From NCBI GenBank assembly GCA_965205055.1, contig OZ242030.1, positions 310,001-374,000 of the forward strand: a DNA stretch of 64,000 bases. The letters run 5' to 3'. Each line of letters starts with the position of its first letter. Position 1 is the first letter of the stretch. The DNA comes from CBDBBY01 sp965205055. Lineage in GTDB: Bacteria > Pseudomonadota > Alphaproteobacteria > Rhodobacterales > Rhodobacteraceae. Position numbers and translations under genes: made by a program. This document shows positions 18,608 to 25,353 of this stretch, piece by piece. The notes beneath the pieces are model-generated. The model saw only the letters and a program-made list of their open reading frames with translations, had not been told where the DNA came from and did not search any database.

Positions 18608-19450
18608 CTAACCCGGGCTGCCGTCCGCCGAACGATTCGCGGCTGCCGAAACTGCCGACAAAGTGCGTCCTTTGTCGGCGCTGTCCGCAAGGGATGCGAA
18701 CGAGCCGCCAATGAAATCGAACGGGGCTTCGCCCCCGCCGTATTTTTCAAGGAAGTCGGCCGCGCGGTGCCTCGGAACATAGCCCAGGCGTCTCGCGCGC
18801 GAGTTGTCGAAATACGGGTAAAGCGCGTCGGAAACCCCGTAGACGATTTCCGCGTGAACGCGGTCGTCCGTCAGCCCGATCAGCATGAGCTGGGCGAGGT
18901 CTTCCGGATGGACCCAAGTGGAAAGAGTTCGTCTGCCATTGGGCGCAGGCAAGGCGGTTCCGATTCGAATGGCGAACGTCCTCATTCCGTATTTGTCGGC
19001 ATAAAGCATGCACAGGCTTTCGCCGAACACTTTGGACACGCCGTACAATGAATCCGGCCTGAACACGTCGGCATTGCCGAACGGGCGCTCCGACGGAAAG
19101 TACCCCGCGGCGTGATTCGACGAAGCGAACACGATGCGCTCGACGCCTTCAAGCCGGGCGCATTCGAACAAGGCATGCGTACCTTCGAAATTGCACTCTC
19201 GAATCGTTCTCCAATCGGCTTCGACAGGTTGGCCGCCGAGATGAATTACGCCTTGGGCGCCTTCCAGCACGGTTCGGAGTCTGGTTCTATCGGTGAGTTC
19301 GCAGCGAATGCCGTTTTCCACCTCATGCCGGTCTGTAAGGACAAGATCATCGAACTGGTCTCGGAGGTGGGGAAGAACCATGTTCGCGACGGCGCCTGCC
19401 GCGCCAGTCATTACGATGCGTCCGTTCGCGGTCAATTCTTCCTCGCCCAT
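18608..19450 (-). CDS. NAD-dependent epimerase/dehydratase, uronate-dehydrogenase-like
   Basis: This is a short-chain dehydrogenase of the extended type, about 280 residues. The N-terminal Rossmann motif is GAAGAVANMVLPHL. An acidic residue after the second strand (LTDRHEVENG) suggests NAD preference. The catalytic Ser/Tyr/Lys set is in IVFASSNHAAGY and DSLYGVSKVFGE (YxxxK). The SSNHA(A)GYF and RIGTALPAPNGRRTLSTWVHPEDL stretches resemble uronate dehydrogenase, which oxidises galacturonate or glucuronate to the aldarolactone. The start is uncertain: I use the ATG at 19448-19450 (MGEEELTANGRIVMTG). A TTG 20 codons upstream is also open, and neither has a clear ribosome-binding site. Confidence 0.78.
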   Translation of the reverse strand: MGEEELTANGRIVMTGAAGAVANMVLPHLRDQFDDLVLTDRHEVENGIRCELTDRTRLRTVLEGAQGVIHLGGQPVEADWRTIRECNFEGTHALFECARLEGVERIVFASSNHAAGYFPSERPFGNADVFRPDSLYGVSKVFGESLCMLYADKYGMRTFAIRIGTALPAPNGRRTLSTWVHPEDLAQLMLIGLTDDRVHAEIVYGVSDALYPYFDNSRARRLGYVPRHRAADFLEKYGGGEAPFDFIGGSFASLADSADKGRTLSAVSAAANRSADGSPG

Positions 19451-19682
19451 GTCGAAGTTGCGCGGCTGAAGGATGCCCAAATTGGAATCGGCAGCGCGGG
19501 CCCCGAGCAATCGCGTTCAATGCGCCGCCTATATTGATGCTGCCTAAATTTCAATTGGGCGGCGAGGCGATTCGGCGGAGCGCCCCTGCATGACAGAATT
19601 GGGGCCGACCCTTCGCTTGGGCTGCCATGCTTCGGCAGTTTGGGATTGCAGACTTCGACCATGAATTGCATAGCTGGCCTCA

Positions 19683-20348
19683 ATGAACACGCCGGCGCAT
19701 TTGATCATCGGGGCAGCCGTGTTTGCCCGCCCGGGCGACAAGGCCGCCAACTCGGCCGCTTTGGCCGGGGCGATCATTCCCGACCTTTCCTTGTACGTCA
19801 TGGCCGCGAACGAATTGCTCATTCGAAACACCGATCCGGGGATCGTATTCGGACAAATGTATTTTTCTGAGGAATGGCAGAGAATATTCGCCGTAGACAA
19901 TTCGGTGTTTCTCTGGACTGCCGTTCTCGTCATGGGCTTGGCGCTGCAAAGGAATCGGGCTGCGGACTTGGGAGACGCGGCAACGTCCCCCGCATCTTGG
20001 ATGAAATCGTTTCCGGTCCGGGCGAACTGGATAGCAGTGCTCGGCGGCGCGGCGCTCCTTCATTTGGCCTTGGATTTCCCGTTCCATCATGACGACGGTC
20101 GCGCGCATTTTTGGCCCTTGAGCAACTGGATATTCGAAAGCCCGTTGAGCTATTGGGATCCGGCGCATTTCGGCCAAATCGTCGGTCCGTTGGAAGGAGT
20201 GCTTTGCCTATGGTTGTGCGTGCTTCTCTGGCGAAGATTTCGCGGATGGCCTGCCAGATCGATGATTGCCGCAGGGGGAGCCATTGAATTGTTGATGACG
20301 GTGCCGCCCCTTGTTTCCATGTTCGCCTCACTGAGCTTCGGTTTCTGA
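19683..20348 (+). CDS. Membrane protein, YdjM/DUF457-like (putative metal-dependent hydrolase)
   Basis: The 221-residue protein has several hydrophobic helices and scattered conserved His/Asp residues. It begins MNTPAHLIIGAAVF (a His near the N-terminus). It continues with ALAGAIIPDLSLYVM and later LHLALDFPFHHDDGRAHFWPL, a pattern typical of the LexA-binding/YdjM-type inner-membrane family often called metal-dependent hydrolases. Some databases label close relatives as CobQ-like, which the sequence does not support. Function is unknown. The ATG at 19683 is the only reasonable start. The tRNA-Leu(CAA) gene follows 143 bp downstream on the same strand. Confidence 0.7.
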   Translation: MNTPAHLIIGAAVFARPGDKAANSAALAGAIIPDLSLYVMAANELLIRNTDPGIVFGQMYFSEEWQRIFAVDNSVFLWTAVLVMGLALQRNRAADLGDAATSPASWMKSFPVRANWIAVLGGAALLHLALDFPFHHDDGRAHFWPLSNWIFESPLSYWDPAHFGQIVGPLEGVLCLWLCVLLWRRFRGWPARSMIAAGGAIELLMTVPPLVSMFASLSFGF

Positions 20349-20491
20349 CCGGGCGGCCCGGCGGCTTGAGTCCTTGCCCGCCGCGCGGAGGGAACTTGAA
20401 ACCGAGCGTTCGCAACATTGTTCCGCTTGCGGGTGGCCGGATCTCCGGCAGAATTGACAACGCACGGCGAGAACTATACTCGGCTGACCAG

Positions 20492-20576
20492 GCCCGAGTG
20501 GCGGAATTGGTAGACGCAGGGGACTCAAAATCCCCCGACTTCGGTCGTGCGAGTTCGAGTCTCGCCTCGGGCACCA
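20492..20576 (+). tRNA. tRNA-Leu (anticodon CAA)
   Basis: The 85-nt class II tRNA has acceptor arms GCCCGAG/CTCGGGC, discriminator A and an encoded CCA. The D-arm is GTGGCGGAATTGGTAGAC. The anticodon stem GGGGA/TCCCC encloses loop CTCAAAA, giving CAA, which reads UUG. The long variable arm and the GTTCGAGTC T-loop region are typical of leucine tRNA. A run of six T follows at 20582-20588 and could end transcription. Confidence 0.95.
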
Positions 20577-21132
20577 GCTAAGTTTTTTCAGTCTGAGAAA
20601 ATTAGCCCTGCTGTCGTAGCATCGATTCGCTTGGATGCCTATTGATGTGCCGCCTTGAGCTGCGCAATCGGTTGTCCAGCTTGCACGTCGGGCAATCGCA
20701 TTGAATCTGCCTTGTTTGCGGTTTCCGCGTCTCCCCTGGTCAAGCCCGCCATTCAGGAAGGCTTGTTTCTGAATCCTATGCGTGCCGAATTGACGGCGGC
20801 TCCGAGGCAGGCAAGCCGGCAAAGCTGGAAGTCGCTGCCGAGATTTTTCGTCGCGACGCATGGAATTGGAACAGGAACCGCTTGAAGCGGCTTTTCCGAT
20901 TGCCGGCCATCCCAATGTGGCGCGGCCACCGGACGCGCGGTCTCGAGGATTGGTTCAGAGCGGTGGGGGACAGACCGAACGACCGAGTGCAGGAAAGCAA
21001 GACGCTGCATCGGCGGCCGACACGGCCTCCACCACCCGGGTCCAAAATCAGGCGTCGCCCCGAGGGTTGCGCCCGATTGGTCGGCGGAGAACAGGACGGC
21101 CGCGAGATCCCTGCAGAGCAAGGCCCCCGGGG
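20577..21132. other. Intergenic region after tRNA-Leu(CAA); no gene seen
   Basis: About 555 bp lie between the tRNA and the 3' end of the lipoprotein gene. Frames here (for example 20860-21339 on the plus strand) are arginine-rich, lack conserved motifs and mostly run antisense to the lipoprotein gene. I see no gene. Confidence 0.4.
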
Positions 21133-23064
21133 TCAGTCGCCCGAGGGTCCAATCGCGACGCCGTAGGCGCCGCCTTCTCGGACGAGCGCCGCGCCGAAGC
21201 TGCCCACGATCGACAGGTTATTGGCAAGGTTATTGGTAGCGATGCCGTCCTGGAGATACCAGATTCCGGCCGCCTCCAGCCCGGCGAGCGGCCCGTAGAA
21301 ATTCCCCTTGTAGCCTCCCTCCGTGAAAGCCGACAATGAAGCGGTGTCGATGACGCCTTTGAACTCTCCATCCGCTCCGATGCCGGTCGCTTGGAGCGTC
21401 AGAACGCCGGAGATCCTTGCATAGTCTTCCCAGATCCTCTTGCTGTTGCTGAAGGATTCCAGATTCGTGATCTTTCCGCTGATCCTGTTGTCGGCCGCGG
21501 TTCCGGAAATTGTCGCGGTCAGCGTGACATCGCCCCGCAGCCTCAAGTAGTAGGCGTTCCGCCGCGTCAGGGAGTCGACGTCTATAAGTGCTGGAAAGTA
21601 CGAGGGCCCAGGTAGCATCGCAATTGCAAATTGCGAGGCCAGAGTTCGGCCCCTGAACGTGCCTCCGACGATCTTGTCGGCTTCGGCGACGTCCGTGGTC
21701 CTCATGCCTGCCTCGTCCTTGAACGCGTCGTAGCCCGCATGGAAGGGAAAGGTTCGTCGCCCGGGGGCTACCCCGCCAGCGACGAAGTTCCCGGATCTCA
21801 CGAAGCTGTCGAAGAATTCCATGTGCCCGTAGGCCGCATAGGACAGGTAGCGGTTCACGTCGTCGCGCGCGGAGGCCGCCGGGTCGTCCGGGTCTTCGAG
21901 ATTCCTGTCCAGGCCGACATGGTTGGACAGCCGCATGATGTAGGTGCCCAGCTCCCGGCCTGCACTGAGCCGGTTGCCGAGGGTCGTCACATGATCCGAC
22001 GACGGCATTAGCGTGGCGGTCCAGTAATGCTCGGCGTTGCCCTCGGGCGAGGCCCCCGGAGGGCCGAACGTCAGCTTCAGATCGTATCCGTCGTTCGATC
22101 CGTCGGGCGCGACGGTTTGAAAGCTGTTCGCAAATAAGCTGTGAAATCTGAGATCGAGGCCGGGCGCGCCCTTTCCGCCCATGTCCACGACAAGCCCGCC
22201 CGGAGTGATAGTCAGCCCGGCGACGAGTCTCGGGTCGCCGCCGTTGTTTCCGCCGCCAATTGGATCCAAATACGGCTCCGGGAGGTTTAGGGGGCCGTAA
22301 AACAGAAACTGTCTTGCGTTCCCGGTTGCCGCGGTGCCCGCTTGAAAGATCGGGATTCCCCGCATTTGCAGCAGGTCGCCGCTGCTGGCCAGGCCTGGGG
22401 ACATCACGACCTTCCCGTCCTCGTACGCAACCGCCGGGATTTTCGCCGCCGTCAGCAGGGTCTCGGCGTCGGCGCCGTTCTCCCTTCGCGGATTGCGGAC
22501 CACTCTCTGGAGCTCAGGCACGGGCCGGAGACTCTCCCTTCCTATGACCAGTGCGGACGCCGACCATCCCGCGCCCGCGCTGCTTTCGGCCGCGCGCAGC
22601 CTCGGGAGGTCCTCGGCTTCGGCGGCGTCCGCCTTGACGGCCAGCTTGGCCGCCCGGGCGGTCCTTTCGGAGTCGTCCGGAGGCGCCTGCAGCGCGCGGG
22701 CCGCCGCGAGGGCGTCCGTCAAAGCCTTCCGCGCGGCGGCGATGTTCGCCAGCGCCCTCGTCCGGTCGCCTCCCGTCCTGGCCGCCGCGGCTACGGCGGC
22801 CACTACCCTGCTCCGGGCTGCGGCCAGATCCGCCTCCGCTTCTTCCAGCTCGTCGTCGAACCTCTCCGCCTCGGTCCTGCCGTCCTCGGGCGGAACCGTT
22901 GTCTCGGTCTCGGGGGTCTCGGTTTCAGTGGTTTCGGTATCCGGGGTTTCCGGGTCGGCTATCTCGGTCTCGGGAGAGGCGGGAGCCGGCGGATTGCCGC
23001 CGGAGCAGGCGCCGAGCGCCAGCGCCGCTGCGCAAGCCAGAGCTGCGGTCAGTTTCATGTACAT
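21133..23064 (-). CDS. Surface lipoprotein with TbpB-like C-terminal beta-barrel
   Basis: The 643-residue predicted lipoprotein has a signal peptide and lipobox LALGAC-S near residues 16-20 (MYMKLTAALACAAALALGACS). A low-complexity linker made of ETE/PET units follows (about 30-62). Next comes an alanine/arginine-rich helical stretch (about 65-145) and then a beta-rich body with no catalytic motif. The C-terminus has the small-barrel pattern of transferrin-binding-protein-like lipoproteins: GVIDTASLSAFTEGGYKGNFYGPLAGLEAAGIWYL and VGSFGAALV. Relatives are often exported by Slam and bind host or metal ligands; the ligand here is unknown. GGGGAAA supports the ATG at 23064. An 11-G tract lies about 135 bp upstream. 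Confidence 0.75.
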   Translation of the reverse strand: MYMKLTAALACAAALALGACSGGNPPAPASPETEIADPETPDTETTETETPETETTVPPEDGRTEAERFDDELEEAEADLAAARSRVVAAVAAAARTGGDRTRALANIAAARKALTDALAAARALQAPPDDSERTARAAKLAVKADAAEAEDLPRLRAAESSAGAGWSASALVIGRESLRPVPELQRVVRNPRRENGADAETLLTAAKIPAVAYEDGKVVMSPGLASSGDLLQMRGIPIFQAGTAATGNARQFLFYGPLNLPEPYLDPIGGGNNGGDPRLVAGLTITPGGLVVDMGGKGAPGLDLRFHSLFANSFQTVAPDGSNDGYDLKLTFGPPGASPEGNAEHYWTATLMPSSDHVTTLGNRLSAGRELGTYIMRLSNHVGLDRNLEDPDDPAASARDDVNRYLSYAAYGHMEFFDSFVRSGNFVAGGVAPGRRTFPFHAGYDAFKDEAGMRTTDVAEADKIVGGTFRGRTLASQFAIAMLPGPSYFPALIDVDSLTRRNAYYLRLRGDVTLTATISGTAADNRISGKITNLESFSNSKRIWEDYARISGVLTLQATGIGADGEFKGVIDTASLSAFTEGGYKGNFYGPLAGLEAAGIWYLQDGIATNNLANNLSIVGSFGAALVREGGAYGVAIGPSGD

Positions 23065-23197
23065 GGGCGTTTCCCCGTCGGTGTCGGTTCAGTGTCTCTT
23101 TTGCCTCTCGCCGCCGCATGCCCCGCCGTCCCGTCCTGAACGAGCTCCGGCGTTCGCGCCCACTGCGGCGGCCCTTTGGGCAGCCGCGAGCATCGTA

Positions 23198-23208
23198 GGG
23201 GGGGGGGG
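23198..23208. repeat. Homopolymeric tract of 11 G (poly-C on the lipoprotein coding strand)
   Basis: Eleven consecutive G on the plus strand lie 134 bp upstream of the lipoprotein start codon and 37 bp before the end of the IS110 remnant. Tracts of this length slip during replication. In pathogens such tracts in promoters or leaders switch surface proteins on and off. Whether this one lies in a promoter cannot be told from the sequence. It could also be a mutational or assembly artefact. Confidence 0.85.
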
Positions 23209-23244
23209 ACACCTAGCCTGACGTCAAGCGTTTTTTTTCGGTTT

Positions 23245-23937
23245 TCAGAGGGCGTTTTTTGACCGCCGTTCCGGGTCGAAGGTTTGCCCGGTTTCGATCA
23301 TTCTGCAGGCGACGCCGAGGAGTCTGTCGGCGACGCTTCTGAGGGCTCGGGCGTGTTTATGTCCGCGGCTTCTCAGCGCATGATATTTCGCCCGGCTGGT
23401 TTTGTCGCGCTGGATGGCGGCCATGGCCCAGTGGTGGGCGGCGTTCCTGAGCCGTCCGTTCGCGGCGAGTCGGCGCTGGACCAGGACGGTCCGTCCCGAC
23501 CGTTTGGTGACGGGCGCGACGCCGAAGTAGCATCTCAAGGCTTGCAATTCGGCTTTCCGGACGCTGTCGAAGGCTTCGGAGAGGATGACGGCCAGGACGG
23601 TGGCTCCGATGCCGGGGACGGAGCGCAGGATGTCGACGGCCTGTCCGCCTTCCATGGCCCCGACGCGGTCGACGGCCCGGCCGATTTCGGTCCGGATCTC
23701 CTTGATTTCGGCGTTGAGGGCTTTGAGCCGCCTGACGACCGACGTCGGCGGTCCATCAAGTGCTCTGAGAAGTACTGGGGTGATTGATGTCCAGTGCTTT
23801 TGCGGTCGGAAACCGGATTCGCCGCCGGATCCAAGCCGCATCCGCTCGCTCTTCGCAGCGTCCGAAGCCTCCGCCGTCCCTTCCTCAAGAATCTCCCGGG
23901 GCGCGCTTCTGGACAAGGTCGCGAACCGCGCCGCCAT
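23245..23937 (-). mobile_element. IS110-family transposase remnant (C-terminal Transposase_20 half)
   Basis: The reading frame carries the C-terminal half of an IS110 transposase: a helical linker, then ILRSVPGIGATVLAVILSEA, LRCYFGVAPVTKRSG, RRLAANGRLRNAAHHWAM and RSVADRLLGVACRMI. These are the Transposase_20 landmarks, including the catalytic serine region in VTKRSG. The N-terminal DEDD (RuvC-like) domain is missing. The 70 or so codons before the linker have no family similarity, so the element is 5' truncated and inactive. The non-coding end that would encode the bridge RNA is also gone. It sits between the poly-G tract and the intron-containing tRNA-Leu. Confidence 0.85.
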
Positions 23938-24048
23938 CGGAGGGCGGTCAAAACCGCATGGAATGAAACGACGACGCAGGCAATTCGCGAAATGAGTCTT
24001 CAGGAAAATTGACTGCCATAGCGCATTGACGTATTTGGTTGGTCGGAT

Positions 24049-24353
24049 GCGGGCGTGGCGGAATAGGTAGACGCAGCGGACTTGATTTGAAATTGAGTGC
24101 CTTTACGGGAAACTGGAAGCGCAGAACCGCTCAAATTCGGGGAAACCTTGCAATTGGCGATCCCGAGCCAAGCCCGGCATTGATGTCGGGAAGGTGTAGA
24201 GACTAGACGGGCGGCACCTAAAGCGATCACGCAATGGTGAAGGGATAGTCCAGACCACAAACTCCGTCGGAACGGAGGCAGCGAAAGCTGTGGTTGGTAC
24301 GAAAATCCGCTTGCCGCAGGGCAGTGGGGGTTCAAGTCCCCCCGCCCGCACCA
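24049..24353 (+). tRNA. tRNA-Leu (anticodon UAA), interrupted by a group I intron
   Basis: Exon 1 is 24049-24083 and exon 2 is 24302-24353. Joined, they make an 87-nt class II tRNA with acceptor arms GCGGGCG/CGCCCGC, discriminator A and an encoded CCA. The anticodon stem is GCGGA/TCCGC and the restored loop is CTTAAAA, so the anticodon is UAA (reads UUA). The intron interrupts the anticodon after its first base (U34), the same position as in cyanobacterial and plastid tRNA-Leu(UAA). The gene will look absent or pseudo to software that does not model introns. It is the second tRNA-Leu in the window. Confidence 0.94.
24084..24301 (+). ncRNA. Group I intron (IC3-like) in tRNA-Leu(UAA)
   Basis: This is a 218-nt self-splicing-type intron without an open reading frame. 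It ends with the obligatory G (24301), and the exon base before it is U (24083). P1 forms between exon GGACTT (24078-24083) and the guide GAGTGCC (24095-24101, one bulge), with the required U-G pair at the splice site. GATTT at the intron start can pair with exon 2 AAATC as P10. The core is recognisable: TTCGGGGAAACC (P), GATCCCGAGCCAAGCC (Q), GGTGTAGAGACTAGACGGG (R) and GGGATAGTCCAG (S). P7 pairs GACTA (24201-24205) with TAGTC (24246-24250), P4 pairs TCGGG with CCCGA, and P8 pairs CACC with GGTG. A GAAA tetraloop hairpin (CAGC/GCTG) lies in P9. Confidence 0.93.
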
Positions 24354-24650
24354 ACATGTTCGCCGATTCACCGAGCTATGCCGTTCCGAACGGAACCCTC
24401 GGCTTCCTCAAAGAGCGCTTCGCTCCGAGCAAGAATTGACTCTTCCAATGTTTCCAAGGCAGCGCCTCCTCCTGATGCGGTCGATGGGCTGGCATAGGCC
24501 TGAGTAGGGAGGTTCGGCGGCAGCCTGCCGTCGCTCGGATCTTCCTGTGGCGTCGCGAACGGCTTGACTCGGGCCATGTGCGCCGAGATCCGGCGGCCGT
24601 ACTTGTCTCTCAACAGAATGCAGTTGCAGATGCGCTCAAAGAGTCGCTTC
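24354..24650. other. Intergenic between tRNA-Leu(UAA) and the nucleotidyltransferase gene
   Basis: About 300 bp. A minus-strand frame ends at 24368 and runs rightwards into antisense of the neighbouring gene. Its last 69 codons, from an internal ATG at 24577, could be a small acidic protein (MARVKPFATPQED…, ending LFEEAEGSVRNGIAR), but I recognise no family and no ribosome-binding site stands out. I leave it uncalled. Confidence 0.35.
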
Positions 24651-25253
24651 TCAAAGGTTCGCTTGCCGCCAGCGCTCCCATTCTTCCGGCGTGTCAAGGT
24701 CCAGCAATGCGCGTGTCCCGGGTCGGCGAACCAAACGCACGCGCGCCGCGTATTTCTCCAACAGCTCTTTCGCGCCTGTATCGCCCTCCAATCCGGCCAA
24801 GTCGGCAAACAATATCCTGGGAATGAGCACCGGGTGCCCGGGTTCGCCGTTCTCGCTCGCGGCGCGAACAATTTTTTCATTTTCGAACGCGTTCAGAACT
24901 TCATTGATGTCGCGTGCATCGATCTCGGGCATGTCCGGGAGCAATATCATCAAGGCCGAAGCACTCTTTGAAGCGGCAGCGACGCCGCATTTGAGAGATC
25001 CGGCCATGCCCTCGGCGGGCGCTTCGGATTCAACGATCTTCACCTCAAGGCTCTGCAATTCCGTCCTTCGCGCGCTTTGGCTGCCGCGAATGACCGCGAT
25101 GACTTCGCGGGCGTCGGATTCGCATGCCCGCAGCACAGTCCGCCTGAGGATCGATTTACCTTCAATGGTTTCAAGCAGCTTGTCGCGTCCAAGCATTCGG
25201 CTTGAACTGCCCGCCGCGGGAATCAGGATTGTCGCGTTTGCGGACCCGGTCAT
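24651..25253 (-). CDS. MocA/MobA-like nucleotidyltransferase (NTP_transf_3)
   Basis: The 200-residue protein has the NTP-transferase signature at its N-terminus, LIPAAGSSSRMLGRDKLLE (G-S-S-x-R-M with the following K), for binding the nucleotide phosphates. A mid-sequence MILLPDMPEIDARDI supplies the metal-binding aspartate. Later motifs GHPVLIPRILFADL, GDTGAKELL and LLDLDTPEEWERW match molybdenum cofactor cytidylyltransferase (MocA) and its paralogues, which add CMP or GMP to molybdopterin. No other molybdenum gene is nearby, so the substrate stays open. Short intergenic gaps suggest it is transcribed alone or reads from the dehydrogenase gene upstream. Confidence 0.82.
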   Translation of the reverse strand: MTGSANATILIPAAGSSSRMLGRDKLLETIEGKSILRRTVLRACESDAREVIAVIRGSQSARRTELQSLEVKIVESEAPAEGMAGSLKCGVAAASKSASALMILLPDMPEIDARDINEVLNAFENEKIVRAASENGEPGHPVLIPRILFADLAGLEGDTGAKELLEKYAARVRLVRRPGTRALLDLDTPEEWERWRQANL

Positions 25254-25353
25254 CCGCGAATTATGCGCCGCGCCGATTCCGGGACAACGTCCGCAGATGA
25301 ACTATTGATTCATCCAAGATCGCTTCCGCCTTCGCGCAATCACAAGCCATCGG

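Noticed and set aside
24368..24880. 170-codon minus-strand frame overlapping the nucleotidyltransferase gene
   Set aside because: The first 75 codons are a shadow. The last 69 codons could be a small protein, but there is no family match or ribosome-binding site.
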